Both the position numbers and the translations under genes were made by a program. Under the pieces are notes generated by a model. The model saw nothing but the letters and a program-made list of their open reading frames with translations, was not told the DNA's origin and did not search any database. This document shows, one piece after another, positions 7,642 to 16,740 of a DNA stretch of 64,000 bases. The stretch is taken from assembly GCA_016342325.1 (NCBI GenBank), contig JAEINR010000004.1, forward strand, positions 62,001 to 126,000, given 5' to 3'. The stretch is from Desulfobacterium sp. Lineage in GTDB: Bacteria; Desulfobacterota; Desulfobacteria; Desulfobacterales; Desulfobacteraceae. Every line of letters begins with the position of its first letter. The stretch's first letter is position 1.

Positions 7642-10600
7642 TTATATATTTTTTAGCTTCTTAACTCTGTCCGGGTTAGGGATCAGTCGGTTGAAGAGGG
7701 AAACCGTTTCCTTGCTCAAGGGGCAATCCATTGCCCTGGCCGTGGCTTTGCACCTGTCAAAGGCCCGGATGACCCCTGGGTTGTTTCCAAGGTTTGCGTA
7801 AAATTCCATTAATTTTCGATGGATCCGCTCATCAAAGGGGTCGGCCGTAAGGAATTTCTCCCCATATTTGATCCCCCCTGCATAATCCCTTTGGGCGTCA
7901 TGAAAGTTCATGATGGCCCTGAGCAGGGAGAGGTGTTTTTCGTTCAGGTGTTCCCGTTCCCTGATGCACCAGTCGTCATAGGGGTTTTCCTCAAGAAACG
8001 GGCCTTTGTACAATGATTCCCCGGTTCGAAAGTGGTGAATCGAGGCGTCAGGGCTTTTGTCTGCGCTCTTTTCCCCGGCTGTGAACGCAACAAGAAAGTC
8101 TTCTACATCAATGGTGCCGCCCACCCCGGGATTGAGCCTGTAGGCATTGTTTCTTCTCTCAATATAGGCGGACGCGGCTTTGGGGGAGATGTCGGGTTCC
8201 AGTATCTTTCGAAGGGCGCTCATGGCCATGTTGAACCGTTTGCCTGTTTTTTTGATATCTTCCTCCGGCCACAGGAGTTCGATGAGCACATCCCGCTGGA
8301 TAAATCCCATTTTCCGGTTGGCGGCAAGGTATTTGAAAATGGTCAGGGCTTTTGAGCTTTTCCATGCACCCGGCGGGATCTCCCTGTCTCCTTTCAGGAC
8401 CTGGAACGTGCCGAACAGATGGATGGTCAGGCAAGGGGAGGGGGTATCCGGTGGGCCAGCCTGGCGATTTCCACCGGGGGGCGCCCCGGCCATGAGGGGG
8501 GTCATCCAGGGGCTTTCCTTTTGGACAAATCCATGGAACGCCTTCTCATCTGCCAGGGCCAACCCTTGCTTAAGGCGTTCCAAGGCCTTTTTTGTATGGT
8601 GGGTTTCCCACTGGCACCTTGCTTCCAGCATGAAATTTTTGAACAGATAAAAGCGTGCCTTTCTGACTTTTTCCCGGGAACGCCCTAACAGGTCCAGGGC
8701 TTTTTCAAAAGTGTTCTCTTTGATCAACAGATTGGCCATGCTGATCTCAAGTATGCCCTGGGTGAGGGTCAGATCGTAACCGTCGATGATCTCAAGGGCA
8801 GCGGTCAGATCTCTTTTGGCCTTGGGATGTTCGCCCCGGGCAAGGTGGATCCGGTGACGAACATCATATGCATTTGCAATGCCCCAGCGGTTGCCGGGAC
8901 CGTCAAATATCCCAAGGCTTTTCCGGACGTGTTCCATGGCCTCCTCAAGCTTGCCAAGGCCCAGGGCGTTCTGGGCCCACGCAATATAGAGCCATCCTTT
9001 CTGGCTGTCCTGGAGTTCGATCCTTTCAGATACTTGGATGCCTTTTTCCGCATATTCATACCCCTGTTCATGGTTCCCCAGGAAGAAATCGGTTGCAGCG
9101 CACTGGTAATAGGTCAAGGGGAGACAGGCGTCGATCTTCAGCTCAAGAACCTGTTCCAGGAGCTTCAGGTTGAGCGCCTGGGACCGGTGAAAATCGCCGG
9201 TGATGTAATAACGGTATGCTATTGACAGGGTGATCAGGGCCGTTGCAACCCCCCGTTCATATTCGGGATAGTCTTGGATGACGGCCCTGGCCTGTTCCGT
9301 GTAGGCGTCGGCGGTCTCGATTTCTCCCAGCACCGCAGATAAAAAGATGAGGAAGGTCATGGTGATGATAAAGGTGGGGGAGGTTGCGTCGATCTCATCC
9401 AGCACCTGCTCCATGAGCAGCTTTGCCTCCCGGACATGGCCGGTGAAGTAGTATTGGGAGCCTAAATCCACCAGGCACTTGAGGGCGTTTTTCCGGGAGT
9501 GCTCCTTCTGAAAAAGCTTGCGGGCGGCCTTTAATCTGACGATGGCCTCCTGGGGGTTGCCGTAAAACGAGTGAAGCTTGGCCGTCATGAATAAAAGTTG
9601 GGCATGGGTTTGAATGATTTGTTCAGGAACCTTGTCCAGGCATTTACGAAGATAAAGGCTTTTGCCTTCCACCATAAAGCTGATCTCATGGTCGTAAAGC
9701 AGTTGTGCCGCCCGGTCAAAGGCCCTCCCGTCGATGTAGTGATCCAGGGCCTCGAGTATATTTTCCTTTTCCCATGCTTGGCCAATGCGGATGTGAAGCG
9801 CTTCGATCTCTTCTGGCCGGTATGTTTTGTGAAGCTTTTCCACGAGAAAGTCCCTTAACAGGTGGTGGTAGTGGAAGGATTTTTTTGCCCCATCCAGGGG
9901 AAAGGTCAACAGGTGATTTTCCACAAGCCCCAGGAGGAGTTCTTCGGCGTTGGTGATGTTCAGGATCCGGTTGCACAGCCTGACATCCATCATGGGTAAG
10001 AGGGCGGTCTTTACCATGAACGCCTTGACTTCCGTTGGCTGGGTCGCAAAGATATTTTCTTCAAGGTAGTTGAAAATATCCCCCTGGGAGCCCTTGAGGG
10101 TCATGGGGGTGGTTATGATCTCCTGGTTTTTCTTCAGGGCATAGCTGAAGAGGATCAGGCTTGCGGCCCATCCGCCTGTTTTTTGATGGATTTCGGACAG
10201 GGTCCCCCCATTGACCGCAAGCTTGTGCACCCCCCGGTAGAGACCTTTGATTTCAGTGGTGGTAAAGGCAAGATCTTTTTCGCCGATCTCCAGGAGCTCC
10301 TGCCTCACCCGCAGCCGTGACATTCGCAAGGGGGGCTCGGTACGGCTGACCATGACCAGATGAAGGTTACGGGGGAGTCGTTCAAGGATGAATTCCAGGG
10401 CTTGATTGATCTCTTGGTTGTCTTGAATCAGATGATAGTCATCAAGGACGATGATCGTTTCCCGGGTAACCGTGGTTTCAAGTTCTCGAATAAAACGGAA
10501 GAGAAATTCTTCCTGTTCCTTGGGGGAGGCGGCCCTGGCCAGGGCACCCATGAAGGAGGTGCCAAACCCGGGGTACGCTTGTTGGAGGCCGTGGACAAGG

Positions 10601-10833
10601 TAGGTCATGAATATCCCGAACTCCTTGTCAAAGGCGTCAAGTCGGTACCACAGCCGCCCATGGTCGGTTCCTTCCAGGGCATGGGCCACAAGGGTGGTTT
10701 TTCCATAGCCTGCCCCGGCCGTGACAAGGGCAAGTTTTAAATGGCGCATATCGTTGAAAAGGCAGGTCAGCCTGTCCCGGGGGAGAATCTTGGAAAGTTG
10801 CGGCGCTTGTAGTTTTGAACCTAACACATCCAT
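7642..10833 (-). CDS. Large MalT/SARP-like transcriptional regulator
   Basis: This 1063-residue regulator has an N-terminal STAND-type ATPase module with Walker A GAGYGKTT (residues 40-47) and Walker B IIVLDDYHLI (D131-D132). A winged-helix/arm region (KTGGWAASLILFSYAL) and a long TPR-like helical array (about 380-780) follow. The C-terminus, from about residue 805, is not the LuxR helix-turn-helix of MalT. It is an OmpR-like domain (HLFGTFQVLKGDREI, ALTIFKYLAANR, LIELLWPEE) followed by a BTAD-type domain (RFNMAMSALRKIL), as in SARP/AfsR regulators. It is transcribed toward the dsrP-like gene 100 bp downstream, which it may control. Confidence 0.9.
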   Translation of the reverse strand: MDVLGSKLQAPQLSKILPRDRLTCLFNDMRHLKLALVTAGAGYGKTTLVAHALEGTDHGRLWYRLDAFDKEFGIFMTYLVHGLQQAYPGFGTSFMGALARAASPKEQEEFLFRFIRELETTVTRETIIVLDDYHLIQDNQEINQALEFILERLPRNLHLVMVSRTEPPLRMSRLRVRQELLEIGEKDLAFTTTEIKGLYRGVHKLAVNGGTLSEIHQKTGGWAASLILFSYALKKNQEIITTPMTLKGSQGDIFNYLEENIFATQPTEVKAFMVKTALLPMMDVRLCNRILNITNAEELLLGLVENHLLTFPLDGAKKSFHYHHLLRDFLVEKLHKTYRPEEIEALHIRIGQAWEKENILEALDHYIDGRAFDRAAQLLYDHEISFMVEGKSLYLRKCLDKVPEQIIQTHAQLLFMTAKLHSFYGNPQEAIVRLKAARKLFQKEHSRKNALKCLVDLGSQYYFTGHVREAKLLMEQVLDEIDATSPTFIITMTFLIFLSAVLGEIETADAYTEQARAVIQDYPEYERGVATALITLSIAYRYYITGDFHRSQALNLKLLEQVLELKIDACLPLTYYQCAATDFFLGNHEQGYEYAEKGIQVSERIELQDSQKGWLYIAWAQNALGLGKLEEAMEHVRKSLGIFDGPGNRWGIANAYDVRHRIHLARGEHPKAKRDLTAALEIIDGYDLTLTQGILEISMANLLIKENTFEKALDLLGRSREKVRKARFYLFKNFMLEARCQWETHHTKKALERLKQGLALADEKAFHGFVQKESPWMTPLMAGAPPGGNRQAGPPDTPSPCLTIHLFGTFQVLKGDREIPPGAWKSSKALTIFKYLAANRKMGFIQRDVLIELLWPEEDIKKTGKRFNMAMSALRKILEPDISPKAASAYIERRNNAYRLNPGVGGTIDVEDFLVAFTAGEKSADKSPDASIHHFRTGESLYKGPFLEENPYDDWCIREREHLNEKHLSLLRAIMNFHDAQRDYAGGIKYGEKFLTADPFDERIHRKLMEFYANLGNNPGVIRAFDRCKATARAMDCPLSKETVSLFNRLIPNPDRVKKLKNI

Positions 10834-10977
10834 GATGAAACTGTGTTCCTTGTGCCATGCTTGGTTAACGTGAAAACAGCCCGTCCCTCTTATAAGAAAA
10901 CCATGGAATCATTGCAAGGAATATGTCCCCTGGAATCGGGTGTTGCTACCTGCTGTTGGGGTGGGTATCAAAAAAGA

Positions 10978-11006
10978 TTGACATCTTTAAAAAAAACGTT
11001 TATTTC
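10978..11006 (+). promoter_or_regulatory. Putative sigma-70 promoter of potABCD
   Basis: A perfect -35 box TTGACA at 10978 is followed after 17 nt by TATTTC. It lies about 35 bp before the potA start in an AT-rich stretch. The -10 match is weak. Confidence 0.4.
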
Positions 11007-11041
11007 CCATTTTCAATTTTGATATTGGAGGAATTCGATCC

Positions 11042-12124
11042 ATGCCTGTTGTATCTTTGCAAAACGTTTCTAAGACGTTTGAGAACCATGTTGTCATCGA
11101 TAAACTCTCCCTGGACGTTTTTAAGGGGGAGTTCCTAACCCTGCTCGGTCCGTCGGGTTGCGGAAAAACCACGGTCCTAAGGATCATTGCCGGGCTTGAA
11201 ACCTGCGATCAGGGCGGGATTCATATAGACGGGAAAGACCACACCCATGTCCCAGCCTGTGACCGGGACGTCAATACCGTTTTCCAGAGCTATGCCCTGT
11301 TTCCCCACATGACGGTGTTCGATAACATCGCCTTTGGTCTGAAACTGAAGAAGACAAAGCCCGGGGAAATCAAGCAACGGGTTGAGGAGACCCTGGCGCT
11401 TGTGAAGCTGTCCGGGTTAGGGCATCGCCGCATCCAGCAGCTCTCAGGAGGTCAGCAGCAGCGGGTGGCCATTGCCAGGGCCATCGTGAACCAACCCTTG
11501 ATCCTGCTTTTGGATGAGCCCCTCAGCGCCCTGGATTACAAGCTTAGAAAGGAGATGCGCCTGGAGCTGAGACAGCTCCACAGAAAGCTTGGCATCACCT
11601 TTGTATTTGTCACCCATGACCAGGAGGAGGCCCTGACCCTTTCCGACCGGGTGGTGGTGATGAACAACGGCGCCATCGAGCAGATCGGCCCGCCCAAGGA
11701 GATCTACGAAGAGCCGCTAAATCGCTTTGTTGCCGAATTTGTAGGGGAGAGCAACCTGTTTGACGCAGAGGTAATAAAGACCTGGGGGGAAACCATGGAT
11801 ATCCGGGTTCAGGGGGTCTTAAAGACAGTGAAAAACCGGCGCGGGTTCCAGGCGGGCCAGAGGGTCAAGGTCCTGCTTCGTCCCGAGGACATGACCGTGG
11901 AATCCGGTAAACAGGCTTGTCTCCCCGGTTCTTTTCCGGGAAGGGTGGAGGAGATGATCTACAAAGGAACTACCGTGGAACTCATCATCCGCCTTGAAGA
12001 CGGTAAACAGGTGGTCGTCCTGGAGTTCTTCAACGAAGATGCCGAGGATATTTCCTACGATATGGGTGAAGGGGTTTGCGTTTCCTGGATCGACGGCTGG
12101 GAGGTGGTCCTTCCCCATGAATGA
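11042..12124 (+). CDS. potA: Spermidine/putrescine ABC transporter ATPase PotA
   Basis: This 360-residue ABC ATPase couples ATP hydrolysis to polyamine import. It has Walker A (GPSGCGKTT), Q-loop (FQSYALFPHMTV), signature LSGGQQQRVAIARA, Walker B LILLLDEPLSALD and H-loop (FVTHDQEEA), then a C-terminal TOBE-like regulatory domain (about 240-360). A GGAGG Shine-Dalgarno precedes the ATG. The stop codon overlaps potB by 8 nt. This is the usual potABCD order, and the four genes are tightly packed with overlapping ends, so one transcript is expected. Confidence 0.95.
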   Translation: MPVVSLQNVSKTFENHVVIDKLSLDVFKGEFLTLLGPSGCGKTTVLRIIAGLETCDQGGIHIDGKDHTHVPACDRDVNTVFQSYALFPHMTVFDNIAFGLKLKKTKPGEIKQRVEETLALVKLSGLGHRRIQQLSGGQQQRVAIARAIVNQPLILLLDEPLSALDYKLRKEMRLELRQLHRKLGITFVFVTHDQEEALTLSDRVVVMNNGAIEQIGPPKEIYEEPLNRFVAEFVGESNLFDAEVIKTWGETMDIRVQGVLKTVKNRRGFQAGQRVKVLLRPEDMTVESGKQACLPGSFPGRVEEMIYKGTTVELIIRLEDGKQVVVLEFFNEDAEDISYDMGEGVCVSWIDGWEVVLPHE

Positions 12125-12971
12125 GAACAAAGGCTTTAAGAACACTGCCATCACCGTCAACATGCTCTGGATATGCCTCTTTGTCCTGGTGCCCAACCTG
12201 ATCGTGGTGGTGATCAGTTTTCTGGAACGGGATCCGGCTGGATTTTTCCGGTGGGAGCCGACGATCTCCCATTACATCGACCTGTTTGATCCGGTCAATG
12301 CCCGGGTTTTTACCCACTCCCTTAGCTATTCCTTCGGCACCACTCTTTTGACCCTGGCCGTTGGTTACCCCTTTGGCTGGTTCCTTTCCAGGGTGGGAAG
12401 GCGAAGGCGGCCCCTGCTGCTGATGCTGGTGATCGTTCCCTTTTGGACCAGTTCCCTCATCCGCACCTATGCATTGGTGATCCTCATGAAGGCCAATGGC
12501 GTGATCAACTCCCTTCTACTCACCCTTGGCCTGGTCAAGGGGCCAGTGTCGATACTCTACACCGATGTTGCGGTTTACGTGGGCTTGGTCTATTCCCTGC
12601 TTCCCTTTATGATTCTGCCCCTTTACGCGGTGCTGGAAAAGCTGGACACCCGGCTTCTGGAGGCGGCCCGGGATTTGGGTGCCACCCGTGTCCAGGTGTT
12701 CATGAAGGTGGTGCTGCCCTTGTCCCTTCCCGGGGTGATGGCCGGCTCGATCATGGTGTTTCTACCCTCCCTGGGGCTGTTTTACATCCCCGACCTGTTG
12801 GGCGGAGCCAAATCCATGCTGGTGGGCAATTTCATCAAGAATCAGTTCCTCACCTCGGGCAACTGGCCCTTTGGATCCGCGGCAAGCGTGTTCCTCATCC
12901 TGGTCATGGTCTCCATGATGGCGATCTATCTTCTTGTCATGAAACGCTTTAACCGGTCGGTGATGTCATGA
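12117..12971 (+). CDS. potB: Spermidine/putrescine ABC permease PotB
   Basis: This inner-membrane permease of about 284 residues has six predicted helices and the EAA loop (LEAARDLGATRVQVFMKVVLPLS) that contacts PotA. I place the start at the ATG at 12117 (MNENKGFKNTAI), which overlaps the potA stop and has GGAGGT about 10 nt upstream. The frame also stays open upstream to 11994, but that stretch lies inside potA and has no permease character. The gene ends in a 4-nt overlap with potC. Confidence 0.94.
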   Translation: MNENKGFKNTAITVNMLWICLFVLVPNLIVVVISFLERDPAGFFRWEPTISHYIDLFDPVNARVFTHSLSYSFGTTLLTLAVGYPFGWFLSRVGRRRRPLLLMLVIVPFWTSSLIRTYALVILMKANGVINSLLLTLGLVKGPVSILYTDVAVYVGLVYSLLPFMILPLYAVLEKLDTRLLEAARDLGATRVQVFMKVVLPLSLPGVMAGSIMVFLPSLGLFYIPDLLGGAKSMLVGNFIKNQFLTSGNWPFGSAASVFLILVMVSMMAIYLLVMKRFNRSVMS

Positions 12972-13738
12972 AACGATGGATCGGTATCTCCTGGCTCACC
13001 GCGGTCTATGCCTTTCTTTACATACCGCTTCTCACCCTCATGGTCTACTCCTTCAACCAGGCCCGATTCACCACGGTGTGGAAGGGGTTCACCCTCAAGT
13101 GGTATGTCAAGCTCATGGCAAACCAGCAGCTTTTGGACGCCTTTTTCAACTCATTGACCGTGGCCCTTGTTGCAAGTGTCATCGCCACGGGGATCGGCAC
13201 CCTGGGTGCCTTTGCCGTCAGTCACTACCGGTTTGCCGGTCGCAAGATCTTTTTCGGGCTGATTTATTCCGTGATGATGAGCCCGGACATCGTCATGGGG
13301 ATCTCCCTTCTCATGCTCTTTGTCCTACTGGGCATGGAGACCGGCTTCCTGACCCTGCTTCTGGCCCACGTCACCTTTTGCCTGCCCTTTGTCATGGTCA
13401 CGGTCCATGCCCGGATCAGAGGGTTTGATTCCATGGTGGTGGATGCCGCTCGGGATCTTGGCGCCGGAGAGTTCCAGATCTTTTTTCGGATCATCCTGCC
13501 CATGATTCTGCCCGCAGTCCTGGCCGGGTGGCTGCTCAGCTTCACCCTCTCCCTGGACGACGTGATCATCAGCTTTTTTGTGACGGGTCCTGCATTTGAG
13601 ATCCTTCCCTTGAAAATATATTCCATGGTGCGTCTGGGGGTGAAGCCTGAGGTAAACGCCCTTTGCACCATTCTTTTTTTAATGACCCTGGCTGCCGTGA
13701 CAGCGGCCCACTTTCTGACAAAGGAGAGAGAACAATGA
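12968..13738 (+). CDS. potC: Spermidine/putrescine ABC permease PotC
   Basis: The second permease subunit has 256 residues and six hydrophobic helices, with the EAA motif at VDAARDLGAGEFQIFFRIILP. It starts in an ATGA overlap with potB and ends in an ATGA overlap with potD, so translation is probably coupled. With PotB it forms the membrane channel for polyamines delivered by PotD. Confidence 0.94.
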   Translation: MKRWIGISWLTAVYAFLYIPLLTLMVYSFNQARFTTVWKGFTLKWYVKLMANQQLLDAFFNSLTVALVASVIATGIGTLGAFAVSHYRFAGRKIFFGLIYSVMMSPDIVMGISLLMLFVLLGMETGFLTLLLAHVTFCLPFVMVTVHARIRGFDSMVVDAARDLGAGEFQIFFRIILPMILPAVLAGWLLSFTLSLDDVIISFFVTGPAFEILPLKIYSMVRLGVKPEVNALCTILFLMTLAAVTAAHFLTKEREQ

Positions 13739-14766
13739 AAAAATGGATGATCTTTATATGTATCCTGTTACTGCCGGCTGCGGTCCTGGCAGCCAAACCA
13801 AGTGTTTATGTCTACAACTGGACCGAGTACATGCCCGATGAGGTGCTGTCCGCCTTTCAAAAGGAGACCGGCATCAAGGTGGTCTATTCTACCTATGAGA
13901 GTAACGAATCCATGTATGCCAAGGTAAAGCTCGTCAAGGGCAAGGGGTATGACGTGGTCTTTCCCTCCACCTATTTTGTACACAAAATGCGGAACCAGGG
14001 CCTGCTCGCCCCCATTGACCGATCAAAGCTGACCAACTTCAAGCACCTGGATCCCATGCTTCTGGACAAGCCCTATGATCCGGGTAATCGCTACAGCATC
14101 CCCTATGTCTGGGGCTCCACCGCCCTTGCCTACAATGCCGACCATGTTACCCCCGGGCAGATGACCTCCTGGAAGGATCTGTGGCGACCGGAGTTGAAGA
14201 ACCGCCTGGTCATGAACGACGATTTACGGGAGGTGTTCGGCATCGGACTGATCATAAACGGCTATTCCGTGAACGACACCAATCCTGACCACATCCGCAC
14301 GGCCTTTGAGTCCGTAAAAAAGCTCATGCCCAACATCCGGGTCTTTTCCGGGGACTCCCCCAAGCAACCCCTCCTCAACCTTGAGGCCCATGCTGGCATG
14401 ATTTGGAATGGGGAGGCCTACATGGCGGCCGAGGAGTACCCCGCCATCCGCTATGCCTATCCCAAAGAGGGAGCCATCTTCTGGGTGGATTCCATGGTTA
14501 TTCCCAAGAATGCCAAGAACAAGGACGCGGCCCACAGGTTCATCGATTTCATCCTCAAACCTGAAATGGCCAAGCTGATCTGCGAGTATGTGGGCTATGC
14601 ACCGGCCAACCGGACGGCCCTGGACCTCATGGACAGGTCGTTGAAGGACAATCCCATGATCTTCCCGGATCCCTCGGTGGTGAAAAAGGGGGAGTTCCAA
14701 ATGGATGTGGGGGAGGCCATCCTGGTCTACGAGCGTTACTGGGAACGGCTCAAAACCGGCCTTTGA
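13735..14766 (+). CDS. potD: Polyamine-binding periplasmic protein PotD
   Basis: This 343-residue extracellular solute-binding protein starts at the ATG overlapping the potC stop. That start gives a clean signal peptide (MKKWMIFICILLLPAAVLA, then AKPSVYVYNWTEYMP). The N-terminal VYNWTEYMPDEVL pattern and the YDVVFPSTYFV, IPYVWGST and GDSPKQPLL segments are typical of PotD/PotF spermidine/putrescine-binding proteins. A longer frame from 13663 would remove the signal peptide and is rejected. A degraded fragment of this 3' end recurs at 16741-16905. Confidence 0.94.
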   Translation: MKKWMIFICILLLPAAVLAAKPSVYVYNWTEYMPDEVLSAFQKETGIKVVYSTYESNESMYAKVKLVKGKGYDVVFPSTYFVHKMRNQGLLAPIDRSKLTNFKHLDPMLLDKPYDPGNRYSIPYVWGSTALAYNADHVTPGQMTSWKDLWRPELKNRLVMNDDLREVFGIGLIINGYSVNDTNPDHIRTAFESVKKLMPNIRVFSGDSPKQPLLNLEAHAGMIWNGEAYMAAEEYPAIRYAYPKEGAIFWVDSMVIPKNAKNKDAAHRFIDFILKPEMAKLICEYVGYAPANRTALDLMDRSLKDNPMIFPDPSVVKKGEFQMDVGEAILVYERYWERLKTGL

Positions 14767-14798
14767 TCTGGATAAACTCAAAAACATGAAAAAAAGGT

Positions 14799-14827
14799 TT
14801 GACAGATGCTTTGAATGCTGTTAGTTT
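14799..14827 (+). promoter_or_regulatory. Putative tRNA-Lys promoter, copy 1
   Basis: TTGACA, a 17-nt spacer, then TAGTTT lies about 44 bp before the mature tRNA. The duplicate locus keeps the same arrangement with TTGCCA and TAGATT. The retention of both boxes between copies supports the call. Confidence 0.5.
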
Positions 14828-14870
14828 CGCCTTGTTTTTCTGCTTCAGCAGCGTTTTTACTGCTTCAGCA

Positions 14871-14946
14871 GGGCCGTTAGCTCAATTGGTAGAGCAACTG
14901 ACTCTTAATCAGTAGGTCCACGGTTCGATCCCGCGACGGCCCACCA
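14871..14946 (+). tRNA. tRNA-Lys (anticodon CTT), copy 1
   Basis: A 76-nt cloverleaf with encoded CCA. The acceptor stem GGGCCGT pairs with ACGGCCC. The anticodon arm ACTGA-CTCTTAA-TCAGT gives anticodon CTT, and the T-arm contains GGTTCGATCC. A second, identical copy lies 2120 bp downstream. Confidence 0.97.
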
Positions 14947-14960
14947 TTTTACAACAAGGT

Positions 14961-14994
14961 CAACAAGCGTTTTTTCAGCTTGTTGGCCTTTTTT
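14961..14994 (+). terminator. Terminator after tRNA-Lys copy 1
   Basis: CAACAAGC pairs with GCTTGTTG around a T-rich loop, followed by GGCCTTTTTTG. The element is duplicated with the tRNA. Confidence 0.8.
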
Positions 14995-15082
14995 GATTTT
15001 AAGACATGTTTCGTGCAGCCTTTTGTCGTTCAGTCAACCATCACCGACAACCGCCCGCGCCCCAGGAAAAAGGTCGAGACCC

Positions 15083-15586
15083 ATGCAGAAATTAAGATAT
15101 TTGACAGGCTATGCCGACCCGCTGACCGCCCAGGTCAGGCAACTTGTGGGTGAGCAGCGCCTGGGTGAGCTGCTTTTGAAGAAATGCCCCGTTGCCCATG
15201 ATATCAAGACCGATAAGGCGTTGTACGATTATACGGTAGCCTTGAAGAACCGGTTTTTGCGCAAAGCCAACCCCTTAAGCAAGGTGATCTTCGACGGCAA
15301 GATTAACACTGTCCATGACGCTCTGGGGTTGCACTCCTTTGTCTCCCGGGTGCAAGGGAGCAAGCTCAAGGCCAAACACGAGATCCGCGTCAGCAAGATT
15401 TTCAAGATCGCCCCCCTGGAGTTCCTGGGGATGATCGTGGTGCACGAACTTGCACATCTTAAAAACAAGAACCACGGCAAGTCCTTTTACAGCCTCTGTG
15501 AGCACATGGAACCGAACTACCACCAGCTGGAGTTTGACCTGCGGCTCTACCTGACCCACCTTGACCTGTTCGGAGCGCTTTACTAA
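15083..15586 (+). CDS. YgjP-like (DUF45) zinc metallopeptidase
   Basis: This 167-residue protein has the zinc motif HELAH at residues 121-125 followed by NKNHGKSFYSLCEHMEPNY, typical of the YgjP/WLM-like DUF45 family. The third ligand is probably in the Glu/His-rich segment after it. I use the ATG at 15083 (MQKLRYLTGYADPL), with an AAAGG stretch upstream, rather than the longer frame from 14993, which starts inside the tRNA terminator. It sits inside the segment bounded by the two tRNA-Lys copies. The peptidase substrate is not known for this family. Confidence 0.85.
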   Translation: MQKLRYLTGYADPLTAQVRQLVGEQRLGELLLKKCPVAHDIKTDKALYDYTVALKNRFLRKANPLSKVIFDGKINTVHDALGLHSFVSRVQGSKLKAKHEIRVSKIFKIAPLEFLGMIVVHELAHLKNKNHGKSFYSLCEHMEPNYHQLEFDLRLYLTHLDLFGALY

Positions 15587-15988
15587 CCCACCATCATGGC
15601 TGGGATTCATCCGGTGCCACCCATACAATATGGTCGCGGTTTACCCGTAACGTTTTATATTTGATGGTTTCCAAGGGGACGATTCGGTTTTCCATGGGTC
15701 CATGTTTGGGCATGGACATTTCCATTATGGGGGTGACGATTTGGCCAGTGTAAAAATGCCTTTGCAGATATCAACGGGGTCGTCAAGGATATCAGCAGCG
15801 ACATTGAAGGAGACATGGTGATTGCGAGGGAAAGTGTCGAGGGCCTTTGGTCGTTCATCTGGAATTTATGAAGATGGATAATCTCCAATAAGCTTTGATT
15901 TTCCGAGCTTTATTTAATAATTAATTTAATATATATATATGACATATGCGGGTCTACTCGACATATTTTTGTTGATGGGGAGGCAGCG
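15587..15988. other. Gap with only gene fragments
   Basis: No intact gene is visible. On the minus strand, 15595 to about 15745 reads as a protein-like tail ending VNRDHIVWVAPDESQP and stop. On the plus strand, about 15760-15870 reads ADINGVVKDISSDIEGDMVI...SFIWNL and stop. Neither has a supported start. From 15900 the sequence becomes strongly AT-rich up to the next gene. It looks like decayed DNA. Confidence 0.4.
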
Positions 15989-16414
15989 ATGCAAATCGAA
16001 ACCAATTTTTATACAATAGCTGTCTATACTAGTATCTGCCATGTTACTGTATATTCCTCCTGGGACGAAAGAGTAATGGAAGATTACATTAAACACCGAA
16101 CAGGTGTTGTGTCTAATCTATACACTGGTAAAAAATGGGCGATTCTAATGGATATGCGGGAATGGACCCTACATGCCCCGGATGCCGAAAAAACAATAAC
16201 CCAAATAATAAAAAGAACATTCTTCCAAAAGCCATCGAATTACGCTGTCATTGTTGGGAAGTCTGAAATAAAAAAATGGCAGGTCAATAAATCATTTACA
16301 GAAACTGACAAAGTCCATATCAAGTATTTTGAGACTCTCGATGAAGGGAAAAGCTGGCTGACATCGTTGGGATACAAAATGACACCATTGGACACACCAA
16401 AAAACGACCTATAA
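15989..16414 (+). CDS. Hypothetical STAS/SpoIIAA-like protein
   Basis: A 141-residue cytoplasmic protein. The segment KKWAILMDMREWTLHAPDAE, followed by AVIVGKSEIKKW and a C-terminal DEGKSWLTSLGY, resembles small SpoIIAA-like (STAS-fold) proteins found mostly in marine Proteobacteria; this is a pattern judgement only. A GGGGAGG Shine-Dalgarno precedes the ATG. Base composition is noticeably more AT-rich than the surrounding genes, and it lies between the duplicated tRNA-Lys loci, so horizontal acquisition is possible. Confidence 0.65.
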   Translation: MQIETNFYTIAVYTSICHVTVYSSWDERVMEDYIKHRTGVVSNLYTGKKWAILMDMREWTLHAPDAEKTITQIIKRTFFQKPSNYAVIVGKSEIKKWQVNKSFTETDKVHIKYFETLDEGKSWLTSLGYKMTPLDTPKNDL

Positions 16415-16612
16415 TGCGATATTGCAAAATCATTTTTATACATTGGTACTCTATAAAATCATTTTTTATGATAACGACTTTAATCCGGAGGGGCTCCTAC
16501 GATTGAAGTTGCATTTTACATGACGGTCATTTTTTGATTTAAAGGCTGCATGAAAATAAACGGCTCATCAAACCCATCAGCATTGACGCTTAGAGGCGAA
16601 GGCATTGGTGTT

Positions 16613-16727
16613 AATCAAGGCAGTGGGCATACCGCCAGCATTTTTCAACATGGTTTCCGCAAGGCTTGGAGAACATCGGCTAGGGCAATGATCCTGGCTT
16701 CAGGATTCAACCTGTTTGGGGTTTTGT
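16613..16727 (-). pseudogene. Fragment of an HD-GYP gene 3' end (duplicate)
   Basis: On the minus strand this reads NRLNPEARIIALADVLQAL, matching NGLSTEARIIAVADVFQAL at the end of the HD-GYP pseudogene at 17256. The non-coding side also matches (AATCAAGGC, GGGCATACCGCCAGCATTTT). It is joined directly to a fragment of the pot operon. Confidence 0.75.
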
Positions 16728-16740
16728 TGCGGTTTGCGTG

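Noticed and set aside
11994-12116. Longer potB start inside potA
   Set aside because: The extra residues are an out-of-frame reading of the PotA C-terminus; the ATG at 12117 has an RBS and gives a normal PotB.
13663-13734. Longer potD start inside potC
   Set aside because: It removes the clean signal peptide that begins at 13735.
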